Below, one piece after another: positions 39,885 through 53,088 of a stretch of DNA of 64,000 nt. Position numbers and translations under genes: made by a program. The stretch comes from Anisakis pegreffii (lineage: Eukaryota > Nematoda > Chromadorea > Rhabditida > Anisakidae), in assembly GCA_035041965.1 (NCBI GenBank), contig JAPYMA010001081.1, positions 1-64,000 of the forward strand, given 5' to 3'. The notes under the pieces are model-generated. The model was not told the origin of the DNA and searched no databases. It was given only the letters and a program-made list of their open reading frames with translations. The first letter of the stretch is position 1, and each line of letters starts with the position of its first letter.

Positions 39885-42800
39885 TTATGCTTTATTACCA
39901 ATGCAATCAACATTCGCAATGCCCGATGAGACGGCTTGTCGTACAATCAGATCAGCAATGTGACTGTAATGCGAAAAATACGTCATACATCCGTAGCGTT
40001 GATTTCGTACGATATTTGTCGTTTCAAGCAGACCAACCTGAAAAATAATAATTGTTGTCTAAGTAAAAAAAATTGCTTTGAAACAAGCATTCACATCAAA
40101 TTCATAAAAGTGAGAAAATACCTTCTTCTCGGTGCTGAGCCTATCGAGGACAATATCTAGTACCGCGAACGTACCGCAACGATGAACACCACTCGGACAT
40201 ACGATTATCATTGGTCCAGTCCGACCATTCTTTTTCGATTTCGCATTTGCTATTTTCACCTTTTCATTAATAACCAATCAGATAAAGAAATGCATCGTTC
40301 AGCAAATTGTTGTTCCGTTCAATAGAATATTTTCAACTTTCAGTTATTATCATTTTATTTCGATAATGATCGTGCCAAGAATTCGTTCAATTTACTTTCA
40401 TCGTACGCATAATCAAATCAATTCGAACGTTCATTTGCTATTCTTTCTTCACTTTACATACGCTCAACATTCCATTCAGATGCTTCATTTAAAAACAGTG
40501 CTTATTCATCAAGAGATAGATCAGTTTACAATGGAATTGTGCAATGAAAAGCTGACTTAGTAATAGTGATGGCATTCAAACGAAATTTCAGTTTGGTCGA
40601 AATCCAACCGAATTAACTTTTCAACATTCGGAAATTCGATATTCTGACCGAACTTCAAAATTCTTTAATTAGAATCCGAATCTCGGAATTCCGACCGAAA
40701 TTTGGTCGGTTATCATCATTACATAGCAATGCTGAAGAGATAAGGAGAACGATTACAAAAAGCTAAAAATTTACGAGAGCGCGGAATTCAAGTAGGTTAT
40801 CAGGTATGTTGTTGTCATCAACCCATTTTTTATAGTGTATCAACGGTATTTTTAAAGCTGTATTGGATCGTTGTCCCGGACCAATTAAACGGATATCGCA
40901 AGTATCGGTATCCTTGTCCTGTAGAAACCAACGATTGATGATAAAACGTATTGATTATACTCATTCAATTGATCCACTCATCAAATAACAGTCGATGACA
41001 GCAATGAATTTTTTGCTAAACTTTAGACCAACATTCAACAGACACTTTGATGACTCATTTTTAGCTATCCACAAATTTGCATATGCAATTGGTTTATCAG
41101 TCTCAAAATGGAGCCAGTCATTCAAACTTCATTAAGGCGTAAAGCTGCTAGCTGGATTAGTCTGATACACTTCATGTATCTCACTTAATCTTGTAATTAA
41201 CGTCTCCAGGACTTCAACTCCAATTGCGGACCTTGCTATTCGGCATTAAGTTGACAACTGCTCATTAAGGTGACATCTAGGCTGGTCACTCGTGTTAAAA
41301 CTGACCTGGTCGACCCGAACGCATTGCACACTGATTGGTTTGGCATCTCCAAAGTCCCTTTGCTGTTTTTGGGCTGGAAAGAATTTTCGAATGATAGCCG
41401 TTCCATCTTTATCTTCAATGGCTGTTAACAAGACTATTAAACGAGGTCGTACTTGATAGACAAGTCTCCAGAAGTCGAATTCTGTGGTGCTATCGAATGG
41501 TGCTTGAGCCAAGATGTAGTCACCTAAAAAGAAAATAGTTTGACTTATGAATCGAAGCAACTCAGTAATGAGACAGTTAGATTAAGTATCTGCTCTTGAT
41601 GCTTCTCAACATTGAACATTAAGACTTGTAACTGATGCTTTTTATTGGCTTTCAAATATTTCATTAGTACTTCCTGAGTGGTGATATCCACAGGATTTTA
41701 TTCATTTGGAGATGAAACATGCACAGGATGTCTAGTGGTGATGTTTCAAAATGCAACTCTAACTTGATATTACTTTCATAACGGTTGCTAACAGTGAGTG
41801 TCAACAGGAGAAGAATGTTCCCCTCAAAAAAAAATCAGTATCTTCAAACAAATCTGTTTATTTAATTATGATGCGTTGAATTGTAATTGTGATCTGAATT
41901 AAAGGAATGCTAAAATACCGACGTGCTTTCTCATAAGAGTCCACATAAGACGCATGATAATAATCCTGTCCAGATTTTCCCTTCAACTTCACCCTTGTTT
42001 TATCGTAAAGAATAACGTTCGGAAAACGATTCTTTAATGTGTTCCCTTCCTCGAGAAATGCATCGAACTTTGGCGGTTCTTTCAGTATTTCGTTATGCCA
42101 ATTATTGATCACCTACCAAAATAAATGGTCATTATTTGTGAAATGAAAAAATTCATAACTGTGGGTACTTTTTTATTCACAGACGAGGAAACAGTGATGA
42201 TATGATGTTTGGTTAAAGGATAAGGAATGTGGCTACCATCAATGAATGAACGAGAAGACAAATATCGTCACTATTAAGTGCATCCATCAGCAAAAAATTC
42301 AAATGGCTTTTGTAAATCAGCTCTTATATGCCTCAACTCGAAGGTGAAGCCCTACAGGGTCCCGGGTATCTCACCCAGAAAATTGTTAAGTCGTCTTTCG
42401 TCTGCACAATAAGTTTCTCAGTGAGCGGGCACCAATTAGTCGCCTTTAAAAAATTGATACACAACATCATGAACCGTTTTCCTTTAAATAACAACCAACA
42501 ATTTTAACACTTAATATATTGTAATCAATTTACAAGTGTAATCATTATATTAAAATAACTTGATCGGGCCCTTATGGAGAGCGGCTGTCTGGATATTAAG
42601 TGCTCCAGTTTGAAGGTTCCGGAGAAGTGCTTAGAATACGAGTTGAGAGTAACCATTCCCATCGGTTCTATATCACTGAGTTATAAATATTTTACAAAGA
42701 AATTTTTATTTCTGATGCGTTGATGATACATTAATGAAAACCGATGGAATGTTAATAGCTATTCTATGAATCGGAATGGTCACTCATCTCGGCATAAATT

Positions 42801-42970
42801 GTTGTTAAGTGTTTTTGACGACAACCAACCTGAACACCGTTCTTGGCAATCTCATCAACAAGAGCCTTTGGTGTTGACAAGTCCTTGCGATCATCAAAAC
42901 GATCCTCCTCATCTAAACCTATACCAGCTAACGGGTCATCATCCCCAACCAAACCACGCTTCATCGCCAT
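39885..42970 (-). CDS. Protein tyrosine phosphatase-like protein with altered active site
   Basis: Six minus-strand exons: 42970-42830, 42112-41923, 41523-41306, 40918-40775, 40259-40122 and 40037-39885. They join in phase to give 327 aa, a single PTP domain with a short acidic start. Recognisable PTP parts in order are KNRFPNVILYDKTRVKL, DYYHASYVDSY, YILAQAPFD, FDFWRLVYQ, the WPD-loop position as WVDD (215-218), the P-loop as VCPSGVHRCGTF (Cys252, Arg258) and a C-terminal VRNQRYG segment. The usual loop is HCSxGxGRTG; here His, the second Gly and the following Thr are replaced, and the Q-loop glutamines are not evident. Cys, Arg and the WPD Asp remain. I infer weak or no catalysis, perhaps phosphotyrosine binding. 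Nematodes have many such single-domain PTPs. The donor of exon 2 (GTCGGT) and the acceptor at 40260 are weak. Confidence 0.88.
40586..40718. repeat. Degenerate palindromic element in a PTP intron
   Basis: GAAATTTCAGTTTGGTCGAAAT and related words recur in both orientations, ending with CCGACC and GGTCGG arms around GAAATTT. It lies in the intron between exons 4 and 5 of the phosphatase-like gene. It is probably a decayed foldback element; its outer limits are uncertain. Confidence 0.45.
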
Positions 42971-44757
42971 CGTTTTATACAATAAAGATTTATTATATTT
43001 GTTATTGTTAATTAATTATCATTACTACTATCATTATTAAATTACTAACAACTATTGATATTATTTCATTGAGTGTTTAGAATATCCATTTAAATTTTGC
43101 GAATATTAATGAGAGAAAATGTTTTTCGAATATTTTCTTTAAAGAAAATGTTCATCGAAGGAATGAAAGTAAACTTGCAACGTAATTTCAAAATTGCCGT
43201 CAGCAGTTAACATGAATATAATTAGTAAAATTGGTTGAAGTAGCATGTGAGGAGTCAATAAGACAAAAATGTCATCCTATGAATGATTTAAGGTTGTTTT
43301 GAATGATGTCTTTTGCAGTTTGCCTTGTTCTTCGTCGTACAGTTCTGGAATATGAGTACGACAGTTGCAATTAAGGGGATAATGCACTACGCGATATTGA
43401 ACATCAACAGGTAAATACGAGCGGTTTGATGATTAACGTTTTTAGAAGGTATCCTCAAGGCATTTACGCCATCCAAATACTTCCTCTCAGCAAGGGTATT
43501 TGTGCTCTTTAACTTAATAACCACCTGTTACCATCAGGTTGGTGATGATCAGCGCTGCAACTTTTTGATAATCCTTCAGACTTTGAATTCAAAACATTTC
43601 ACCAATGATCACAACACTTATTCACGGTGGGTGTTTCACATATTTAGTGTCGCTCAAGTAATTCACCCAATGAAGTGGGTTGGTTCGTTGATCCTTCTTG
43701 TGTATATTTGAAACACGTTCTTTGGAGTTGATTGTTCATTACTGTAATACACTATCTTCTTTTGTTTGCACATTACTAATGCTTGCAGAAGTTTTTTCAT
43801 TCATCATATCATTGCCAATAGCATTCAATCCAGTGGATCAAGTTCATGAAATATAGCATCGTATATTATAATAGAACTCTAAAAAATTTTTCGACTTCAT
43901 TTTCTTTTTAGCGATTCTGGATTGGTTTGTCATACTGATTCCAACTACACTATTGATTTTTCCACACTACCAATTGTTATCGAGTTAAGGTATTAGATAA
44001 GTTTACCAAGGATGATAAAGTTATCTAACTAACAGTAAGATTTTTAAAAGCATAATATTTGCTTCGTCAATCAACATTTTGGTTTATTCCAAAAGTTTTA
44101 TTGATTTCTTAATATCTTTATTCTTCACCAGACTATGGTACCAGATAAATTTGTCACTATATTGTTACTACTGATCAGCACAGCATTCGGATTTCTTATA
44201 AAATTGATCTTTATCGATTCTGAATAAGCTTTTCACACTTTCCCCCAATAGATGATTCTCATTTTCCTAGTTTTTTGAAACTTTTATGACCTATCCAAAT
44301 GATTCCATTGCAACAGATGATTGTGTGACTGTATATGACAAGTTTATGCAATGACAGTAGGAATTACCTGGATTATGAAACTTGTGAAAAATATTGGATT
44401 ATTACTTAGCAACGGGCGATTTCATTAAAAGGAGCGATCATACTAGTCTTGGATGCTGAATTAATGCATTCGCAAGTCGAGATATGACAACTGGAGATGC
44501 GACGTCGGTTTGACTATGCTATTGCTCTTAATCATCGTCATAGGTCGGATTTTGATTACACGTGAACATTTCTTAAGGTGCTTTCTGAGGCGATTATGAG
44601 CCGTGATAGAATCGCTTTTATATCAAACCGCTTAGACTGTTCCCATGAACCGAGATTGCTATTGCTTTTCATAACAATAATGAAAAATGCGATATCTTCC
44701 TTATGATTCTCAATGATTTGAATTGCTTTCAGGATATTTTGAGTGTTTTCAAGAAGA
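42971..44757. other. Divergent intergenic region between the PTP-like and T-box genes
   Basis: About 1.8 kb that should contain both promoters and possibly upstream T-box exons. It is AT-rich. No conserved motif or gene could be assigned, and short open frames lack partners. Confidence 0.55.
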
Positions 44758-46748
44758 ATGCATTGTGCAGAATTAAGTGTGAAGGTTGCGAATAAAGAAC
44801 TATGGTCCAGGTTCTGTGAACATGGAAATGAGATGATTGTCATCAGAAACGGAAGGTTCGACAGTATTTCACAGATTCAATAAATTATTCCGGAATTATT
44901 GATGTGATAACTGTCACTGATACAATTAAGAAATTTTTAGAAATTATTAAACTAGTCAAATTGCGGTTGAATCTCTAGATTAAAGAGAGAAAGATTCTGA
45001 GCAGCTCCTATACAGGGTTGTTTCAACGAAACATTTTTCAACCTCAAATAAAACAATTTCTAGCTATGCTATGCCTAATGAGAAGACGATTTTCGTGGTT
45101 GTTTTTGTCTTTAATCACGGTTCGCTACTCTTTCAAGCATGCTACCTGATGAATTTTCAGAAAAATCTTCCCGAGAGTAGCGTTTGAGGTGAATGGTGTC
45201 GATCCATTGGGAAGTTATAGTTTGGCCATTTCAATTGTACGAGTGGATAACTATAAGTCAGCGATTATTGCAATTCAATCTATGATTACTTATAGATTTG
45301 TATTTTTTAAGGAGATGCAATGATTATGATTTGTTGCTGGCATCACAGTTCCAATCTTTTCAGGTATAAGTTTGAGGACGGTAAATGGGTTGTAGCTGGA
45401 CACGTTGGCTTGAACGAACAGAAGAGCGCTGAAACGCGTTTGGTGCAACATCATGATGGATTGATCCGTGGATCTTATCTGCTTAAGACACCGATTTACT
45501 TCGATCATTTGTCGCTTACGAACGATCGCAAATACGAGGCAGGAGCAAAGGTAACCAGCATTAACCAGCAATTACCTGCATCCTATCGTCAACTTTCAAC
45601 GCAATCTCATTGGTTACACGTGCCCAACAGCTGGTATTTTTCAGACCCCTTGTGAAAACTCAATAAAAATGGTCAATAGTTCAGATAAACAATCCAATAT
45701 AGAAAATAGAGGAGCTTTAGCTGACCACTTCATGAAAAAGTGCTAAAATGAATTTCAAAGCGAAAGTTCGAAGTGTTCATCACAAATTCATTTTGTTCTG
45801 AAGTTACTTTTGGACAGAAAAAAATTGCTAATCGTATTCCTAGATATATTAAGACATTTGACTTTCCCAGGGTAACATAAGAGGATTGGATATTTTGCAG
45901 ATATATCTGCAAACAATGTGCAAATACCGACCCGTGTTATCTGTGTGTCGTGTTGATATCGGCTCAGTGAGGACGGCTTCAAGTGAAGATGATAAAATTA
46001 TCTTCAGCGATGAAGTGATGGAATTTATTGCGGTCACTCAATATCAAAATGCGAGAATAATTCAGTTAAAGAACCAGTTCAATCCATATGCTAAAGGGCA
46101 ACGCTATAAGCGTCGAATCGCTTCAACAGCACCAATGAAACGAGAGTCGAATGCGTCTGATGAAGGTATGTAGAAGGATGCTTTGAGAATTTGCTATTGT
46201 AAGAATTACGTTGCTACAAAGTCGACAAATCACAGTTGAAAAAACAATTCTCGAAAATGCTCATCACTGATATTTTTCGAGAGTTTGGAATGAGGAAAGC
46301 ATATTTTTCTATAAATTGCCAAATTACAGTAAATAAATAAACGAATAAAAATTTCACAGTTCAATTTTAGATATTCAGTAACGAATTCAGTTCAGTTTTT
46401 TTGTTCATTTTAGATATTGCTCCATCGAAACAGTTGAAATGCTCTGATTCAACGCAACTCAACGATAACGTCACAACATCGATCACCTCTCGATCGGATA
46501 CTCTCAGTTCATTTTCTCAACCACCAGCGATGTTCAATCTAATGCTGAACCATCCAATTTCATCTCCACCCTGCATGTTGAACTGCAATTACCCTCTTCT
46601 CTGGAGCACCTCTAATGCACTTGTGTTTGATCCTTCGCCTTACTCAGCTCTCATTCCTCATCCCCTTACTGTGTTATCACCAAACGCTCTGCAATTCACT
46701 CCTACTAACAGAATTTCCAATTATAATATCAGCAATATTTCAATATAA
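44758..46748 (+). CDS. T-box transcription factor, divergent nematode type
   Basis: Five exons: 44758-44855, 45161-45256, 45364-45550, 45901-46165 and 46414-46748. Phases agree and give about 326 aa from the first in-frame ATG. The T-box runs from near residue 12 to about 200: KELWSRFCEHGNEMIV, FPRVAFEVNGVDP, YKFEDGKWVVAG, LKTPIYFDHLSLTND, LQTMCKYRPVLSV, EFIAVTQYQNARIIQLK and NPYAKGQRYKRR. T-box proteins bind DNA and control cell fate in development. The usual KGFR is KGQR here, and the segment between VVAG and the LTN block is unusual. The C-terminal 110 residues are low in charge and rich in Ser, Pro, Asn and Leu, as in regulatory tails. The start is uncertain: an acceptor at 44768-44770 could instead join an upstream exon. 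Subfamily is not assigned. Confidence 0.9.
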
Positions 46749-49700
46749 TCATTCAAATTGTTTTCACCATAGAATCAACGCTACATAATGATTATATTTG
46801 CATAAAATTAGTGTGCCTGAAAAGGATTTAGGCGAACTGTGAGTAGAATCGAATTAAGAAAGATAAACTAGGAAATCTTGAATTCGTCGATGATCTCATT
46901 TTATGTATATACGTGTAATCGCAGTTTCAAACAATCAGCAGTATGCGTGCTTCAACATAAATATTCTGTGCACAAATTTGTGGACTTTGTTCGCTCATTT
47001 TGGACGATAGTCATACTTCGTTGATTTTTTTGAATTATTTATTGTTATAAATTGTTCGTTTCTTTTTTTTGTGAATTTCGTTTGCATCAATTGACGTTTC
47101 CTCTAACTACTGTTCAGTGTTGAAATCACTCACCATCCAAACTGTATCTATTTTTTGATTGAATGGTTATTGTATGAAAATATGCATGTTCTTTATATTT
47201 GTGATCTGTCGATGGAATATTTAATCACCATTTTTGTTCGAGATAGTACTCTGATGTTTATGTGGTTGTATGTTAGAGTTTATTTACATTAGATTTGTAT
47301 TGCAGCGTACGTCCTAGCAATAATCTTGCAGAAACCTATGTACAATTCGGTTATCAGTTGTTTCTTGATGAAAGTCGTGTCATTCAAAATCTTTGAAGAG
47401 CAATACCCTTCATTTTAATTCTATATTGACACAAGAATATCCAGTACATAGTATTAGTGAATCACGATTCACACCCAAATGCAATTGTCTTTCTTAATTA
47501 ATCAATGACCGCAAGGAATCATCTAAAACTGATAAAGTTAAATTTATAGGTTTCGAAAAAGTTTTTGCTAAGACGGAATATGGCACTTTATATTGTTATA
47601 ATTGGTTCGAACTTTTTTATTGTGCTACAACTGCATTTGGAAATGCAGTCCAATATTGACTACTCCGGAAAAATTGTTTCTTTGGTGACCGCTGAAGACT
47701 CAGAGTTGATGTTAGCCATAGCTGAACTGCAACCAAGGAAATAAGCCGCAATTTTACGTCTGTTTCGAATTATTCCCACTCGGTTCGAATCGTTGAGCTT
47801 CAAATCCAGTCCTCAGAATGAAATATATGTAAAGTCTTTTGCTGCATTGTATTTTATTTGTATATTGTCTGCAACTGATCTTCTGATGGTCTCACAGGAG
47901 TGTTTTCTTTGTGAGAATGAAAGCATTTTGATAAAGATCATTGACATGTGTTGCATAAAATTATGGATAACATATTTCAAAGATATCAATCATATAATTT
48001 GCCAAACTCTTCAGTTTCTCCAAATGCTAAACATTTCCGCCCTAACAATCAATATTCTGAGCAAACATCTATTACACAAAATTCGACAGTAGGATACCTG
48101 TACCTTATTATACAACGCCAAAGTTAGTATCGTAATATTACCACGGACTATATCTCATGCTTCTGTTCCTTATAGAGAAATAACCTTACCATGATCCCGG
48201 CCTGACTCAAGAAAACTGACGAGCAGAAAAAGAACGCGATAGCATTATTCACAAAAAACGGATCGCACAAAGATTCAGTATTTAAACTTTTCTAATATTC
48301 TCCGACATGGTCCCATATCATGGAACATTCAGCAATTTATCACCATTTTTTAAAGTTTTATTGGCATATCATGGAACATTAAAGTTTACTTAAGGAATAA
48401 TAACTTGTAAACGTAAGTACATAACTCTTTCATCAACACAGTTTATGAGATAAGTAATGATTGTGAGCAAATTGAGGACCAGTGGCGTATGCATGAAAGA
48501 AATGGAAAAGGCTATGTCCCGATTTGGGAATGAATACCATGGCACAGTAGCAGAAATTAGAACTGATCGGTGCTGGCGCGGGAATGTCTGTGACTGCTTC
48601 TGCTCGACTTCACATGTCATACTCCACTGTGATCTTCCAAACACCAAAAAAAAAATTCAATACAGAGTAGAATACAATCAAAGTGTTGTACTTAATTTGA
48701 AAAACCTATAACCGTGATAACATACTTCTGAGGTGAGCGATCAATGAGTAAACGAAGATATGTTATAAAAATCATGCGACTGACTAGAACAATGCGACAA
48801 TGAGAGAAACGTTCAGTGAATCGGACATCACATACAAAATCTGTCACACAACACAATACGACCATTTGCAGTTCAATCAACACGACATACTATGCTATCA
48901 AACATAATATCAAACTCATAATCAGAAAAGGAGAAAATTCAGTTGAAGATGCATTTCGTTTTGCAAACACATATTTGAGCGTTTGAAGGAAACATTCATT
49001 AACGAGTGAACAGAAATTGCCTACAAGAGACCATCTTAACTATAAGATTCACTGCCCCTCAAAGGTCAATTGGTCACGAGTTTGTATGACATACTTGATA
49101 AGTTGAGCATGGAAGTTTTAGAATGGTACCCGTCTTCTACACATATAGCAGAACAATTTCTGAAAGAATGAATAGTTCAAAAAGCAAAGTTTTTTGTTTT
49201 CCATCAAATGGAACACTACACCGTTTACGACCGATTGCTTATTCGACAAAGAAATCAATTAAGTGTTAGTGGTGACCATCATTTTAGAAATGCAAATACT
49301 CACGAATTTCGTTCTGCAATAAGTACACTCGAAAACGTACTGCCGAAAATATTTTGTAGCAATTGTCACCAACTTTAAACGATGAAACACAAATATAAAT
49401 GCAGTTTGGGACTTCGACGAACGAGAATCGTTACAAATAAAAAATATTCAACAAAGAGGCATCCGCATTTAAACTCCGCATTTTACCAAACTCTGCCCAT
49501 AACGTATATTGTCACCAGCTCGTACTGCGAAGTCTATTGTCGGAGGTGCTTCGAAAATCTAAATCTATCAAATTCACTTCGATACTTCAAGGAATTCACG
49601 CAAAATTTCCGAACACATTCGTAGTCAACCGATAACAAACGTTTAATGCTTCAATAAGATGGCGAAACGAGAGCCGAAACAAAACATCGAATTATGAATT

Positions 49701-50016
49701 ATCTCATAATATAAGTACTGATTTCGAAATGCAATACAATTTCATCACCGTCCCTTCACGAGACAAGTTATTCTCCCTTACGCCAGTTGTTCCCAAACGT
49801 TGACCTGTCATTCTCCTTGAACTTAAAACTCAACCTTCCCCTTCATAAAAGTCGTTTAAGAATTTTTCTTGTTCTTTTTAACATTCTTGATCACTTACTG
49901 AGAATGAAGAGCACAGTTTGGCAAGTACCGTTTGAAGCAACCCAATCAAATCACTAAAACTAAAACGTCACTTTCGAGTGAAATCGAATTGAATATTTAA
50001 TTCTGTTTCGTAGAAA
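46749..50016. other. Convergent intergenic region between the T-box and PSD genes
   Basis: About 3.3 kb without a recognised gene. A GC-richer stretch at 48470-48640 is open on both strands but matches no family I know. A 16-bp word CATATCATGGAACATT recurs near 48314 and 48366. The two 3' UTRs should lie at the ends. I searched the minus strand for a further terminal exon of the decarboxylase and did not find a clear one. Confidence 0.5.
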
Positions 50017-53000
50017 TCACGCAAATAATAAGTAAATGAAACAACACTCAAAACTAACAATAACAACGGTCGAACCAATCCTGAACTCTCCAACTTTTTC
50101 ACCAGGTTCATAACTATGTACTAATGATGTCGTTGTTGCCGAACACCTATTACCCTCCATTTGGGCACGTTTTATATTAGTTCGCAAATTTGGATCCTAA
50201 AATTTCAGCCAAATAGTTGATAAATTGCGTGAGAAGTGGATTCCATTTGAAACTCATGAATGAAAAATTGTTTCGCTTACATTTATTGAGAATGAGTAAA
50301 TGAATATAGACTGTACACGTTGCTACTGGTCCTGCTATATCAATGATATAGCTGTGTACACTACGATAATGCTGATTTTCATAGAAAATGTAAATTTTTT
50401 TGATAGACTGATAACGAAACAACAACGCACGTACCGCATCAATTGTAACATCACCGACATTAGTGGCTGCAACAGCACTGAGCGAAAAGAATCCATGTTT
50501 CCAGTGTCCATTCAAAACAACTCTCTCGTTGACACAAAGTAAATATGGAAACCTTTCGAGTAGACTCGGTCGAACTGATAGCAATAGACCTTTAGATAAT
50601 GATCGATTAATGACTATTTTCAACAATAAAATACTGCATCTGTACGAAAAATCTCGTTCGACATTTTGCATGTTCTTATATGACATTAGATACTGGTCAG
50701 AGACCGGTGATGGACACGTCCAATCGTAACAAAGTCATGCAAACTCAACATTCAATATGATAGGATTACAAGAGCAATTAATCAGCTGAATAATGAAGTG
50801 GATGACGCGCACCTGGATAATGAACTTCTTGCTGAGATATCCAGCTTGCTGGCGAATGAAAGCTATGATAATTACCCGGTGCAAGATAAATAACAATTTG
50901 ATAAAGCTCTTTACCATCCTGAAATAAACATTCCAATTTATGCTCGAAAGCTGCAGTAAATTTCCTCGGAGACCATTCAAAAATGTTCGATAAAATTCTT
51001 TGAGTTTACTTTTGGAGGACGATACGCGTTCAGCTCTACTAAGGGTTTTATCAGGCTGCGATATCAATGAGGAGGAATTATATGAGAAAAACGATAATTG
51101 ATGAAGTGTCAAGGCCAAATTGAAAACAACTGTTAACTAATGAACGCTGCAATTACCCTTAGCTTTAATTCCGGACTGTTATTTGTTTTACTTGGTGCAA
51201 TAAACTCGCTGACATCATAGTCATGACCTTTCACATACTCAATTCGTCCATCATGAACTTTACCGTAATGAACCACTATTCCGTCAGCCGGTGATACCTG
51301 ACAAGTATAAGTGGTTAATTGAAATATCAAACAGTATGAATCAATCCAATATATGCGTAAATGCAAGTCAAATGCGCAGATATCGGAATTTTGAACCATA
51401 TTCTGAAACCGATACTTTCGAAATGTTAAAAAGAATGAACATTGTGTATTCTGATATCAAAGTATACGAAAATTGCATAACACATCTCATGAAAGCCAAT
51501 AAAAACTTCCACAAAATTTCTTGTTACGATATTTGACTAATATATTTTTCTTCAAAGTAGACTGATTTTACAAGGCAAAAAATAATGACAAATGTGACTA
51601 GTAAATGATGCATGAGATGGCGTTTGTGAATGAAGTGAATTTGGGCTGAATCAAAAAAATCTTTTATTTGAACAAACCATATGAATATACCCATTCAATG
51701 AATACAACTGATGGTTTCATATGCGAGCAACTTCAATGAATCAGACAATGTCGTCTAGCGGCGGATTAGTCGCAGTTCGTAATACGAATGGTGTGCCTAG
51801 CTTATTTGTATTAAAAGAGTGATAGTCAGTGCCACTTCTCTTAACATCCCATAAAGAAGAAAAGAAACGAACCAAAGCGGAATCACTGATAGGTCGCAGA
51901 ATCTTTTTTAAGGGTCTGTTGAAAAATGCTGCGAATGTCGGATATGCAGATAAGTCCTCGATCAGCGCCTCATCCATCCGACAATCGTAAGTTCGAACAT
52001 ACCAACCTTGAATTTCATGAATAAACTGAATACTTTTCAGCGACACTCTCGATAAAATGCGTTGCAACCCTGATGGTGGGGCTAAGCGTCGACACTTCGA
52101 TATGATGTAAACAACACAGCGATATAAATAAACGAAAATGTGATATTTTAGAATGTCATAAAATAATTATTGTTAATGAGAGAAGTGATGCGCAGAATGA
52201 CCAACCGAATAACGTCGGTCTCAACCAACCGGGAATGTGAGTGTTAGCAATACCACCAGTGAATCTTGACATCGCATTCAATGGTAATGAGCACAGCACA
52301 CGTATCTCAAAATACAATGAATCAGTTAACTCGGAATACATAGACAGTATACACGCATCTGTGAAAATTTTAAAAAACTGTTGCACTTTGGAGGGGGAAG
52401 GAGGTTGGATTTCACGAACTGTTCCGATCCCAATCAAAAGTGAACCATTATGGAAGCTCACGGACAGAATTTATAGGAAATATAGGGATGGAGGGTCTAA
52501 ATACCCTCGACGTTGCAGCCCCGGGTCCGCACAGATAGCGATTTAAAAAACTAATAATAGTGAAATTTAGCACCAATTATGAAACACAATTACGTGATTG
52601 GTGGATTTTATAAAACAATTATAAAATTCACCAATCACGTCATTACATCCACGGTCAAATCTGAAATATTGGAGTGGCTAAATGGGAATCCAAGGTGACT
52701 ATCCTAGTTGGGGTAGAGATGTGGGGAGGGAGGGAGTATATTTCGCAAATTGTTGCAGCCTCATTTGAAAACTGGACAATGACAGCCTATCATTACGAAA
52801 GACAAGATGACGTGAAGGACGGTAGTTACCTACGAAAATAATCTCCTAATTAGATATCACAATACAAACCTTCCAGTCCGAATAATAGTGTTTCTTATCA
52901 CGAAGCTCACGAACGTCAGGAATAAAGAATCCATAAATATACAACGAACTACCAGCCGCTAATACGCTGGCAGCCAACCATTTCAGAAAGACGTTATTCT

Positions 53001-53088
53001 TTGGGGAAGTTGAAGATGAGAACTGTGTTGAGTTATGCGCTGACGAATGTTGGATGAGTTGCTGCTGAGTCGAGTTCAACGGATTGGT
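50017..53088 (-). CDS. psd-1: Phosphatidylserine decarboxylase, mitochondrial
   Basis: Seven minus-strand exons: 53088-52870, 52305-52206, 52006-51873, 51297-51157, 50918-50813, 50589-50435 and 50196-50017. Phases agree for 344 codons plus stop. The enzyme converts phosphatidylserine to phosphatidylethanolamine at the mitochondrial inner membrane. Exon 1 carries a hydrophobic anchor ([20 protein letters not shown]). Family parts follow: [98 protein letters not shown], and the self-cleavage motif as IGST. Cleavage at Gly-Ser gives the pyruvoyl alpha chain. After STVVI the usual FEAP-type tail is replaced by a short hydrophobic end. The model begins with an acceptor and has no Met, so at least one upstream exon is missing; see 59769-59870. 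Confidence 0.92.
52592..52640. repeat. Near-perfect 22-bp inverted repeat, 5-nt loop
   Basis: ACGTGATTGGTGGATTTTATAA at 52592-52613 faces its complement at 52619-52640 with one mismatch. It lies in the first intron of the PSD model. The tight loop suits a foldback or MITE-like fragment better than a microRNA precursor. GC-rich patches flank it at 52385-52430 and 52720-52740. Confidence 0.85.

Noticed and set aside
48457..48711. Open frames on both strands in a GC-richer stretch
   Set aside because: No homology recognised and no linked exons; noted in the intergenic entry only.
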